From: Schistosoma mansoni
Taxonomy: Eukaryota; Platyhelminthes; Trematoda; Strigeidida; Schistosomatidae
Assembly: GCF_000237925.1 (NCBI RefSeq)
Contig: NC_031502.1
Span: 17,420,909 to 17,484,908, forward strand
Reading direction: 5' to 3'
DNA length: 64,000 bases
In this document: in pieces, positions 39,002 to 47,436 of the stretch
How the letters are laid out: each line of letters opens with the position of its first letter
Position numbering within the stretch: position 1 is the stretch's first letter
Translations under genes and position numbers: made by a program
The notes under the pieces: model-generated
Database searches by the model: none
What the model was told of the DNA's origin: nothing
The model's input: only the letters and a program-made list of their open reading frames with translations

Positions 39002-42000
39002 AATCTAGTCACTTAATAATTATTCAATAAATATATGTAATAATAGTCCATAAATAAGTCCTAGCAGTTACTATTCATCTATAAATATTGATGTCGATAA
39101 ATGATCTTGGACATGGAAACACCTTGAAAGACATTCGTATAACATGTCTAGTTCAGTGCTTCACAATTGCATTGTGAGTTAAATTATCACCAGTAACCGC
39201 GAATACATATTGTCGAACCACACTATTGCTTACACAGTGTTTCTATGGCATATGAACAGTTATTAAAACAGAACACTGATTGAACACAAGAATACTTGTA
39301 CCAGTACTTTGTATATTCGACTTTTCCAGATGGGCTAACGTTAATATGTTGCCAAAAGACAATCCATATTAATACAGTTCTTACGAGCAATTGACAACAT
39401 ATGTTGTTTTATTTAACGACTGGTCCCTAATACACTGTTAGAGTCAACTAAGACGGAATGAATGTTCTCTTTACATTTTCCTGTAATTTTGTTGTCCGAC
39501 CAAATTAAGCTAGAACCCGTTATTAGATATTTTCTAAAATTTATCCATGCAATGGTCTATGTTTTTAATCCTCCACTTAATCAAATTGTTTTATCTGTTT
39601 ATGTCATAGGGTGATGTTCCAGCAGCTCGTTCTATTCTAGCTCGTGCATTTGAAGCTAATCCCAATTCAGAGGAGATATGGTTAGCTGCTGTAAAACTTG
39701 AGTCAGAAAATAAAGAATATGCACGTGCACGTCGATTACTAGATAAAGCTTGTGCTTCTGCTTCTACAGCTCGTGTATGGATGAAAGCAGCTAGATTGGA
39801 ATGGTGTCTAGGTGAATTAAATAAAGCTTTAGAAATGTTACAAAAAGCTACATTAACATATAATCAGGCACCAAAGTTGTGGTTAATGCTTAGTCAAGTT
39901 TATGAACAGTTGTCAGAAGAAAACTTAAAACCGAATGAGGCTGAATCATTAAAAGAACGTGCTAGAAACACCTATCGTGAGGGAGTAAGTACTGGTTTCG
40001 TTTAATGTTTGTGCGTCACTGTGTATTTACTACTTTAAAAATAGTTTCGTGTAAAATTACGTTTCTGTTTTTCATCGAAAGCTCCTGTACAAGGTTCCTT
40101 TCGCAAACCTATACTACAAACGTTGTTGGAATTCCATTCCATGCAGCATCATAAATTTGTTATTTTTAAATCCTCTGTTCTAATTGAATTCATCGATAAT
40201 CAAGATCTAAGACATTAAATGGGTAACCTAGTTCGTGTCTTATCGTGAATTCTATCTTAGAATAAGATTTGTCGAAAAATTTCGATAGATGAAATGCCTA
40301 TGAGCATCACCTACATATCTAACATAGGATTTTGTTTCCTCTATTAAATGCTTCACTTTACATCCCTTCATAATGGATCATCTGTAAAATTGTCACTTAG
40401 AGTCAGTTCCGAATGCCCAAATGCTCTGGTACTACCGAGGGTGAGGAGATTCCACTCTCCTCGAAATTCTCTCACATGGTCACGCGTATACAGCCACGAC
40501 CATGGAAGTCCTACTCACCGCCTTCTTGTGGAGAGGGTGTTTACGAAGTTGAGAGGACGAAAAGCGAATGTGCTGTGCTTTAACCGGGTTGGTGGATATG
40601 GAGGATCCACCTAGGCGAGTTGGAAAACCCAAATTCCAAACCAGTGGTGCACAGGGGCTCCAGGATCCTGAGAGAACAAATGGCGTACGAACCAATTGTT
40701 AGTCACCGGCTACCACGGGACTGCATCTCCCAACGTTGCTCCATTGCCTTGTGGATCAGACCTTTAGGTCGAAGGCTCGTGGTGTGGCCCCCTAAGAAAA
40801 CCACCTGCTTCGGTCTGGGCACCCGGGAAGCATCACGGCCCACACACAAATCAAGTGGCTTGTGTGATGTATATATATTTGGTGCCCCTTTGTACTAATA
40901 TTTTTGTGTTGAAATAAATAATATCATTTCCAAGCATCTGTCCACGGCATGTTAATTAACTCAAGAATGTGAAAAATGTCGCACCCAAGCCTTTTAAGTT
41001 TCCACAAAAGCACTGCCTTATTTTTAGGCAATCTTGAGAGTTTTAATAATTTCCTCCAAATGAAGATTATGTATCAAGGCGATATCGTAAACTATTTCCT
41101 TCATCAATGAGGCAATTTGGGAACTGATAAATTGATCACAAATTTTATTGATTATTTCGAAACTATTCGTTAGGATATGGAAATTAACTAAACACAATTC
41201 ATGTGATTATAATTTTAGCCCACATGCTAAATTTCATGTTCATTGTTTTAAACTACTTTATATTCCAAATCTACTTCAAGTGAACAAACAACATGCTTCA
41301 TTACTACTTCTGACAACGTTCTAATGCTTATTATTCATTCATGATTAGGTTTGTTAAATATTTGTTTGTTCCCTTTCCTATAAATGATATTTCATAATAT
41401 TAAAAGATAACATAAGATAACAAAAGTTTCTTTTGGTAAAAGCAAAATTGTTAAAATCCGAACAACTTTATTGTATACTTCTATCTGTTATTGCAAACAT
41501 GTTTCTATACTATAAGAACTATTGTACTGTGTTATGATAACTGCTATTTCAAACATTTTTAACATTTTCACGTATTTTTCATGAAAAGCTGAATCATAAC
41601 CCACATTATACTGCTCTGTGGTTGCAATTGGCCAGATTTGAAGAACGACAATGTAATTTAACTAAAGCACGTTCTATTTTGGAGAAGGCCCGTTCACAAA
41701 ATCCTAAAACACCAGAATTATGGTAAGTAGTATTCAATGAACACAAATCTAAAATAATGCTCACAATAATTACGGCATATTTAATTATTTTTACAAACGA
41801 TATCTGAAAATTCGATTACATTTATGACTCAGTTCACTTGATAGACAACTTACGACCATTTGCTCTCAAGTTCGAAGCCTACTCTGCCCAGTCAGATTTA
41901 GGTAATTAAGTAATACCTCTAATTGTTACATAACGTGGAGTTGTGCCCTCTAAACATAATACTCTATTATATATATTTTTTGTTGACCTACATTATAAAA

Positions 42001-45000
42001 AGACTATTCACTTAACTTTTCAATGCATCTAGGCCCAAACTTTGATAGAACTGACTTCTTTTTTTAAAATCTGGTTGTATGATCATATATTTATTTATTT
42101 ACTGTCAGACAGTATTAATTTTTCCTAAAAGTGATCTGAATTACGATCCCTACCTTCATGCATCCGAAAGAGGTACATAAGAATTATCTTACGATATGAA
42201 GGTACAAATTTGTAGATAAAAAACACAAATTAAACATAGAAAAGTTTTTCTTACGTGACCAACACTGAACAGATTAGGTCACTAATGTAGATGATATGTG
42301 CCAATCGATTGAGGACCAGCCAACGTCACGGTTAGTACTTCGTCTGCTTTGATGACTGTTCAACACAAACGACGTTATTACAGAGATATATTAGTAAGAG
42401 TAGGTACATGGAAGAAAGTGCAACCACCACCTCATGGGCCCGTCCATGACGTGCGATTAGCTGATGCGCTTTGGTTGATCTTGACCTTGACGAGGACCGG
42501 TGATCTATCAGACATTCAGTGACCTAACTACCGTAACGATTTGGCTAGGATTCAGTGATATTTCACTGGTCCTACAGTGTAAACAGTATACAATCGTCCC
42601 AACAACATTTTCACATACTGATAGACAGAAATACCGTGCGACAGTGTTTTTTTTAATGTAACACACAAATACCACAACCAAAAAACACGAAAACTATTGT
42701 AATACCAAACTGGCAATCATTTTTTTTTAATGACCACCCGGATTTTAGGTGACAAACATCTCTATAAGGTGTACTAAATTAATTAAATTTAAATGAACTA
42801 AGGATTTATCTACATATAGACTGTGGAATCCAAGTTTTACGGTAGTATTTCATGTCACTAATTGTTAGTTTTTCATGAATTTCTAGTCTGTAATTATTTC
42901 AGTAACACTCGTTTAGAAAATGCTAATTAGTTGAATTCGTAATTAGATACCTTTTTGGTTATGAAAACCACTTCAATTTGGATTATGGGGATTCTTTGAC
43001 AGGTTTTTGAGCTAGACGGTATTATAGCTCTTTTTTACTTTTTCAGTAATTCGTTAATGAAAATCACTCCTCCATAAAAACTCGAATCATGCTGCTCAGT
43101 TGAATTTGTTGACATCTTTCTTAATACCGTATTAGACTGTTCACTAGTTATGTAATGCTCGAAATATTTTTGATTTTATTAGGTTGGAAGCTATCAGATT
43201 AGAAGTAAGAGCTAATTTGAAACCTGTAGCTGATTCACTTATTTCAAAAGCACTTCAAGAATGTCCAACATCCGGTTGTTTATGGGCTGAGGCAATATTT
43301 ATGACTCCTAGAGCTCAACGTAAAAGCAAATCAGTGGACGCTTTGAAGAAATGTGAACATGATCCACTGGTACTTCTAGCTGTATCCAAGTTAGTTTCTG
43401 TACTAAAAAGTTTCCATACTACTTGTAGCCCTAGAGTAGTTTAGTTCCTGTCATTTTATCAATGGTGTTGGTGTTCGTGATATCCTGATAATTATTGTCT
43501 TCTACTATTCTGCAAAGTTTTTTAGTGTCTGTGACAAACTAACTACAATGGAACTCAAATACTTTCATTAACAGTTCTTATATCACTAGGGCATCATGCG
43601 AAAAATTGTCTGGAATTTTCCATTGTGTAAATACGGTATTCTATGTGGAAATCATACAGTTTGTTCGGTGGGATGAATCAGAACTAAATTGTAAAGTAAA
43701 TTTCCTCTCGTTGCTGTGACCTGATTATATCACACCTTTGATTTGAAATCTTAGTATTACTACAGTACTTATTGCATATCACTCATTTTAATTTATTTTC
43801 TCTATTAAATCACACTGTTTCAAGCCCAAATGTATTCTCACTCCCAGCCACAGTTTTAATTTCCACCTAACATTGTTATTCCTCTTCTAAGTAGTCTTTC
43901 TCTAAATCTGCCACACTAAAATGCACATTAAGGACTTATTATTTGTTTTTAGTTACTGTGTTTTCGTATACTAAAAAACTGAACTTCAATGTATTACTTT
44001 TTCTCTAACTGTACGGAACATGTTGAGGATAGATTGTATTCTCCATGAAATTTTACATTTCTCTTTCGGGTAGTATGATTAAGCTGTATTGATAATTGAT
44101 AACACGACCTTATCATAGTGGTATGTTATCAGCTTGCTCTCATCATTGTCAAGTTTACAGAATAGTCAGCATTTGAATTATTGAGATAGTGAAAATTTGC
44201 AGCTCAAGCGAACAATTTTCGCAGTTTCTCTGAGCTGGATTCAGCCGAGAAACGAAACAATCAAAAATCAAATTACTAACTTTCATAGTACTCAAAGATT
44301 TTTCGTACATAAATAATATGTCAATATGATTGGAACAAATAAGGTGTTAGTGCTTTTTAGTAACCAGTAATGTAATCATAAAAAGTACATTTTGAATAAC
44401 ATTTGACAATCCCACTTTATTTTGCATTACTTGCATTAGGTAAGGAAAACATATTATCCTCAGTTCTGACTTCTGTCTGTCTCCGTTTAATAAGCTTAGG
44501 TGTTTTAACTGTTTCAACTCGTCGCTAAGTACTAGAATATCACTTATCCTGAAACTCCTTACTTAACGTTCTATCTGATGATTAATTGAGATGTAAGGGT
44601 ATGTGTAGGTATAACTTAAAAATAAAGGTGGATAACACTCTCGTTCATAGATCAATGGAGGCTGTCCACAATCCGCTATCGGTTTAAAGAAGTGGTTATT
44701 TATTTATTTATACACATAAATATCGGTAGAAGGGGGCACCAGATATATATGCGCCACACAATAAATGGAATGCTGCTGCCAGGATTCCATTTATTACTGG
44801 TTGAAACCTAGAACTCACAGAATATGGTGATGTGGAAATTAACGTTCTCATTGAATGTATATCAGATGAAATATAGTAATAATTTTATTGTGTCCGCTTC
44901 ATCAAATATATTTCAACTAATTATGTACTAAAATCATGTGGTTGTATATATGAATGTTCTTTCCCGGAAATGGCATAAGACCCATTACATTCGATAATCA

Positions 45001-46484
45001 TCTACCATATATACTGATCGTTTTCTGTTTAGTATAGACTCCGACCTAAAACAATCGTATAATTAACATGGCTTGGCTTTCAGTTTCATAACAGAACATT
45101 ACCGCATTTCATAATTTACTAGTGAATTCAAGTTACTAAGTTAAGTCCTTAATATAGATGATTAAGGTATCATGGGATATTGAAAGCCTAACGGTTCCTA
45201 GCTATTCTGAAATGTTTTGACTCATAGGGTAGTCCAGAAACGTTTAGAAATCAAGCTTATTATTAGTTTGAAGTTAAACTGTTTACTCGCTTGACTTAAA
45301 ACCTTGAGCAACACTTCAGTTGAATTCGAAATCCAGCGGTATATTGACGTTTATGTACACAAATCTCTTGAAAACAAAAACTAGTTATTTCAATTGATAG
45401 TTGTTCCATTTTTATGGGAGGAAACTTTGTTCAACCTGTCATATTCACACTGATAATAGTAGTTTCCAGTCTGATAACCATGTCGTAGTTAAAACTCAGA
45501 GGAAAACAAGCACACTTAATGATTGTACAAAGAAAAGCAGTTGAAGAGGTGATCAGAACTAATGGTTGTAACCGGATGGCTTGCCTCTCTATCAAAATTA
45601 TTTTTAGATGAACAGGGTCTTATTGAAACAGTATGTCAATAATTCATAAAATTCCATCGATATTTAGCCCCATTACAAACTTAGTTTTTCTTCTAAGGAT
45701 TGTTATACTCTGCTATTTTAGAATGTTTTGGTGTGAACGGCTGGTCATGAAAGCTCGTAATTGGTTTACAAGAACGGTGAAACTAGAACCAGATCTTGGC
45801 GATGCATGGGCTTACTTTTACAAATTTGAATTACAACACGGGACGGAAGTGAGTTCATAAAGTATTTTTATATTTCATTGGTACTGTCTTATAATTAAAC
45901 TTACATAAACAATAAAATGGATTAAATGNNNNNNNNNNNNNNNNNNNNNNNNNNNNNNNNNNNNNNNNNNNNNNNNNNNNNNNNNNNNNNNNNNNNNNNN
46001 NNNNNNNNNNNNNNNNNNNNNNNNNNNNNNNNNNNNNNNNNNNNNNNNNNNNNNNNNNNNNNNNNNNNNNNNNNNNNNNNNNNNNNNNNNNNNNNNNNNN
46101 NNNNNNNNNNNNNNNNNNNNNNNNNNNNGCAAGATATCAAAACGACTGATAAGCTTAAAGGCTAAATTATACATCGATGCATTAACTTTTTCTGTCAGTC
46201 AACATGATAAGTTCAGCCTGAACGCCAAGTATAGCCTACAGTATAGGATTTGATTATGTACACAATTAATGTTTCGTAGTTGACACAGTAACAATAACTT
46301 CAGGATTTTATCTTAATTTCATTTTATTTAGGATCAACAGAAAGAAGTATACCGACGTTGTGTTACTGCCGAACCTCATCATGGTGAAGTATGGTGCCAA
46401 ATCAGTAAAGATCCTAAAAACTGGCGATTAAAAACAAAAGATTTATTAAAAATCGCAGCAGAAACAATTGTTTTACCAAATTGA
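17194..46484 (+). CDS. PRPF6: PRPF6/Prp6, U5 snRNP and tri-snRNP splicing factor (13 exons)
   Basis: Prp6 bridges U5 and U4/U6 in the tri-snRNP and acts in the nucleus during spliceosome assembly. Thirteen exons with GT-AG boundaries and consistent phases give 935 residues plus TGA, close to human PRPF6 (about 941). The order matches the family. The Prp1 N-terminal domain spans roughly residues 10-190 ([59 protein letters not shown]). A linker with GGLTTPF follows, and then HAT/TPR-like helical repeats from about residue 240 to the end ([61 protein letters not shown]). The ATG at 17194 is chosen because the family N-terminus follows it at once; a GTG two codons earlier is in frame but not needed. 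The MTPG-rich linker seen in human is shorter here. Introns range from 41 bp to 11 kb and hold most of the mobile elements of the window. No frameshift or internal stop is seen. Confidence 0.97.
17428..18765 (+). other. PRPF6 intron 1
   Basis: 1,338 bp, GTAAAG to TCTAG. AT-rich, no mobile element recognised. Confidence 0.8.
18766..19110 (+). CDS. PRPF6: PRPF6 exon 2
   Basis: Residues 79-193. The acceptor TCTAG is preferred over TTACAG six bases later because FTGYGGSL aligns with FNGYAGSL of human. It carries [19 protein letters not shown] and the [14 protein letters not shown] signature, and ends in phase 0 before GTAAGT. Confidence 0.95.
19111..19151 (+). other. PRPF6 intron 2, a 41-bp microintron
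   Basis: GTAAGTCATC to TTCTGTTTTAG, only 41 bases. Reading through it would break the Prp6 alignment, while removing it restores phase. Confidence 0.9.
19152..19292 (+). CDS. PRPF6: PRPF6 exon 3
   Basis: Residues 194-240: the GGLTTPF linker and the [20 protein letters not shown] helix that leads into the helical repeats. Phase 0 at both ends. Confidence 0.95.
19725..19850 (-). repeat. Diverged fragment of the short LINE-derived repeat, in PRPF6 intron 3
   Basis: ACACATAAATATTAGTACGA, GGCACCGAATACATATGCGC and GTGGGCTGTGATACTGTGCG are diverged antisense matches to the tail and the adjoining 5'-UTR part of the short repeat. Only the 3' quarter is present. Confidence 0.75.
19930..20460 (+). mobile_element. 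3' fragment of an RTE-like LINE, in PRPF6 intron 3
   Basis: The + strand matches the C-terminal region of the LINE at 2280-4653: a KLEIFGD-like lead, then the [17 protein letters not shown] equivalent of HVLRMPNHRLPRRAM, the GWKKTRGE equivalent of GWKKARVG, and a 3' UTR ending near TACTTGGACTGATACACAC. It is diverged and stop-ridden, and is an old 5'-truncated insertion. Confidence 0.65.
20504..20710 (+). CDS. PRPF6: PRPF6 exon 4
   Basis: Residues 241-309: [36 protein letters not shown] and the first HAT repeat [17 protein letters not shown]. Phase 0 at both ends; donor GTTAGT. Confidence 0.96.
21541..21770 (+). mobile_element. 5' fragment of an SR2/Perere-3-type RTE LINE, in PRPF6 intron 4
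   Basis: The tract ACGCCTGTTACCCTTCGTGA, followed on the + strand by the equivalent of [20 protein letters not shown], resembles the opening of the APE endonuclease of the common schistosome RTE elements (NVRTMWETGRTSQIAAEMRR, from memory). Only the start of the element is present, which is unusual because LINE insertions are normally truncated at the 5' end. It is a different family from the other RTE-like copies in the window. Confidence 0.6.
22595..22802 (+). CDS. PRPF6: PRPF6 exon 5
   Basis: Residues 310-378 plus the first base of an Ala codon. HAT repeats with [14 protein letters not shown] and the [19 protein letters not shown] block. The donor GTAGGT after a single G splits GCA with the next exon, restoring [10 protein letters not shown]. 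Confidence 0.96.
23050..23371 (+). mobile_element. RTE-like LINE fragment abutting the LTR element, in PRPF6 intron 5
   Basis: Matches the region after the RT palm of the older LINE family: [20 protein letters not shown] (about 23090-23150), LVSDEV, LSTKK, and a last block equivalent to EDIRRLLV. It stops at 23371, directly against the end of the LTR element, which looks as if it had inserted there or as if the flank had been lost. Confidence 0.75.
25411..25422. repeat. Target-site duplication of the nested LINE, left copy
   Basis: CCGCTTCCACAT here is repeated exactly at 29342-29353, directly flanking the two ends of the LINE. Confidence 0.9.
25423..29341 (-). mobile_element. Nearly full-length RTE-like LINE (young family) nested in the LTR element
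   Basis: A 3,919-bp non-LTR element flanked by a perfect 12-bp target-site duplication. On the - strand: a 5' UTR of about 450-500 bp opening CCCCCAAATGCCCTGG, then one long frame (about 28837-25616, some 1,070 codons). The frame holds an APE endonuclease ([57 protein letters not shown]), a linker and a reverse transcriptase ([47 protein letters not shown], catalytic [20 protein letters not shown]). Two in-frame TGA codons interrupt it: 27890-27892, where Trp is expected before RGCVQD, and 27383-27385, where Arg is expected after FQLI. The 3' UTR ends in GTGTGGCGCATATG, TACCAATATGTG and an AAAT-type tail. No ORF1 is visible. It is inactive as read but young. Confidence 0.92.
29342..29353. repeat. 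Target-site duplication of the nested LINE, right copy
   Basis: Exact copy of 25411-25422 immediately upstream of the LINE 5' end. Confidence 0.9.
31340..32790 (+). mobile_element. Internally deleted RTE-like LINE (older family)
   Basis: Beyond a 5' UTR-like lead, the + strand encodes an APE endonuclease: [15 protein letters not shown] (about 31586), [42 protein letters not shown], a [12 protein letters not shown] block near 32056, [12 protein letters not shown] and FDSDHALI (about 32340). At about 32430 it jumps to ETWPLRVED, which in full copies lies after the RT palm, and then to a 3' UTR ending GTGTGTGACTGACT near 32790. The whole RT palm is missing. Several stops also interrupt the endonuclease. 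Confidence 0.8.
32791..33817 (+). other. Distal part of PRPF6 intron 5
   Basis: AT-rich intron sequence ending in TTTTCAATTCAG. No further element recognised. Confidence 0.6.
33818..34208 (+). CDS. PRPF6: PRPF6 exon 6
   Basis: The largest exon, residues 379-508 and two bases of the next codon. HAT repeats [56 protein letters not shown] and the [19 protein letters not shown] block. The donor is GTAGGT after ATAAT; reading on to ATG TAG would stop the protein, so this splice is required. Confidence 0.96.
34484..34520. repeat. (TA)n microsatellite in PRPF6 intron 6
   Basis: About 18 uninterrupted TA units. Confidence 0.9.
34693..35715 (-). repeat. Older short LINE-derived repeat, split by a younger copy
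   Basis: The 3' part (34693-35078: tail ATTTATTTAAACACATAAAC, GGTCTAATCCACAAGGCAGT, GGAGCCCCTGCTCACCATTA) and the 5' part (about 35600-35715: GAGAAGGCAGTGAATAG, CATATGAGAGCATTTTTAGA, GGGAGAGCGGACTGTACC) belong to one - strand copy. The younger copy at 35079-35567 sits between them. It is more diverged than its insert, so it is older. Confidence 0.8.
35079..35567 (+). mobile_element. Younger short LINE-derived repeat inserted into the older copy
   Basis: Opens AATGCCCTGCTACTCTCGAG, runs through the LINE 5' UTR-like body and ends TTTGTACCAATGTTTGCA. TTTCATAA lies on both sides (35071-35078 and 35568-35575), a probable target-site duplication. From GGTGAGGAGATTCCACTCTC onward it is practically identical to the copy at 40417-40915, so both derive from a recently active source. 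Confidence 0.82.
36240..36431 (+). CDS. PRPF6: PRPF6 exon 7
   Basis: Completes the split Ile codon, then [20 protein letters not shown], a block with [14 protein letters not shown], and [16 protein letters not shown]; it ends after AG of an Arg codon before GTAGAT. Confidence 0.96.
37228..37312. repeat. Compound (ATT)n-(AGT)n microsatellite in PRPF6 intron 7
   Basis: About 18 ATT/TTA units run straight into about 10 TAG/AGT units, 65 bp before exon 8. Confidence 0.92.
37378..37471 (+). CDS. PRPF6: PRPF6 exon 8
   Basis: Short exon, residues to 604: [20 protein letters not shown] then [11 protein letters not shown]. Ends in phase 0 before GTAAGT. Confidence 0.95.
38075..38950. other. Complex stretch in PRPF6 intron 8, possible solo LTR remnant
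   Basis: Less AT-rich than the surrounding intron. It includes a CACGTGATAAAAG promoter-like motif near 38803, AATAAA-type signals near 38870 and 38935, and direct adjacency to an AT microsatellite. This arrangement resembles a solo LTR of an old element, but no second copy or terminal repeat is visible here, so the identity is a guess. Confidence 0.25.
38955..38996. repeat. (AT)n microsatellite in PRPF6 intron 8
   Basis: About 20 AT units. Confidence 0.9.
39610..39984 (+). CDS. PRPF6: PRPF6 exon 9
   Basis: Residues 605-729, phase 0 at both ends. HAT repeats [60 protein letters not shown] and [15 protein letters not shown]. An insertion [18 protein letters not shown] makes this repeat longer than in human. 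Confidence 0.96.
40417..40915 (+). mobile_element. Short non-autonomous LINE-derived repeat in PRPF6 intron 9
   Basis: Starts CCCAAATGCTCTGGTACTAC, the same 5' end as the LINE at 25423-29341, and ends TTTGTACTAATATTTTTGTG plus AAATAAATAA. The body is practically identical to the copy at 35079-35567. I could not define a clear target-site duplication. The frames inside (for example 40348-40614) are repeat-borne and not genes. Confidence 0.85.
41589..41722 (+). CDS. PRPF6: PRPF6 exon 10
   Basis: Residues 730-773 and two bases of a Trp codon: [40 protein letters not shown]. The acceptor CATGAAAAG has a weak pyrimidine tract but is fixed by phase and alignment. Confidence 0.93.
42080..42700. other. 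Unassigned stretch in PRPF6 intron 10, possible old repeat
   Basis: From about 42290 to 42640 the composition is less AT-rich than the flanks (for example CACCACCTCATGGGCCCGTC), as in other inserted elements here. No coding block, terminal repeat or known family was recognised. Confidence 0.25.
43183..43389 (+). CDS. PRPF6: PRPF6 exon 11
   Basis: Completes the Trp codon: [37 protein letters not shown] and [20 protein letters not shown]. It ends after AA of a Lys codon before GTTAGT; the duplicated block begins 229 bp further on, in the intron. Confidence 0.96.
45722..45848 (+). CDS. PRPF6: PRPF6 exon 12
   Basis: [20 protein letters not shown], then [19 protein letters not shown], equivalent to the KAREWFHRTVK repeat of human. 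Acceptor TATTTTAG, donor GTGAGT, phase 0 at the end. Confidence 0.96.
45929..46128. other. Assembly gap (200 N) in PRPF6 intron 12
   Basis: A placeholder-length gap. The upstream copy of the block is continuous here and shows 217 bases (10544-10760). Confidence 0.98.
46332..46484 (+). CDS. PRPF6: PRPF6 exon 13 with stop codon
   Basis: Residues 886-935 and [42 protein letters not shown] and a divergent C-terminus [11 protein letters not shown]. This is a few residues off the length of human. Confidence 0.96.
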   Translation, partial: DQQKEVYRRCVTAEPHHGEVWCQISKDPKNWRLKTKDLLKIAAETIVLPN

Positions 46485-46647
46485 ATTTATGTGCTTCGCT
46501 CCTATATTTGTATAATTCTCGCAAACAGAAGAAAACTGCAGCGTATGTTGTGTATTGTAAAAGTCAATAATTATTACCAGCCAACTTTTGGCATTCATTA
46601 CGCGTAAAGGACAACTCATTTTTCGTTTTACACATCGTGTTTGGTTT

Positions 46648-46653
46648 AATAAA
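46648..46653 (+). terminator. Candidate polyadenylation signal of PRPF6
   Basis: AATAAA about 165 bases after the stop codon, in AT-rich 3' flank. The same hexamer is at 11280-11285 in the other block. Confidence 0.5.
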
Positions 46654-47236
46654 AAGCTAAAGATTTATTTAATTTCTTCTACTTAATCGAACATACATAG
46701 TTTTATAATTGTTTTCAGTGATGTCAGTCAGAAATGCATTGGAGGCAGTTTCTTCACTCCACTTGTTTTACTTCCCAGACCATATTTAGAATTAAATGTT
46801 CGATTTCTGCGTAAAGAGAAATTAATTGTCAACGGTTAATTAGATGTGTTTCAAAACGTTACGAAATCACAATGCAACTGAATTCCGATTACACAAAATA
46901 TATTATTGTGTGCAAAATAACTTGTAATCATACATAAATATGGCTAGATAGTTGCGATACTTGACTTCCACTCACTGTTTTGCACGTTCTAACACTTTAC
47001 ATAACCTTTTATTGGATGACGAAATGGCAGTATCATATTCGTAAGCACAGTTTCGGCTTGCCAATCCACTATATATATATATATATATATATATATGGTT
47101 GCAGTTTTATTCTATGTGGTGGTTAACAGTTACATATATAACCCAACCTAGTCGATGAGGGTTGACCGCATCGCATATCTATTCTTAATAAACATTCCAA
47201 ATTATCCGATTTCCACACCAGCTCATCAGGTGTATC

Positions 47237-47436
47237 NNNNNNNNNNNNNNNNNNNNNNNNNNNNNNNNNNNNNNNNNNNNNNNNNNNNNNNNNNNNNNNN
47301 NNNNNNNNNNNNNNNNNNNNNNNNNNNNNNNNNNNNNNNNNNNNNNNNNNNNNNNNNNNNNNNNNNNNNNNNNNNNNNNNNNNNNNNNNNNNNNNNNNNN
47401 NNNNNNNNNNNNNNNNNNNNNNNNNNNNNNNNNNNN
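47237..47436. other. Assembly gap (200 N)
   Basis: Separates the end of the duplicated block from a LINE fragment whose 5' part is missing. The frame that appears to run through it is an artefact. Confidence 0.98.

Larger units (their letters stand above)
43618..47236 (+). repeat. Downstream copy of the 3.6-kb duplicated block
   Basis: Near-identical to 8233-11866. This is the copy joined to the rest of PRPF6. It contains exons 12 and 13, the 3' flank, the LINE tail fragment (44698-44761) and the hairpin (44760-44795). It stops at an assembly gap. Confidence 0.95.
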
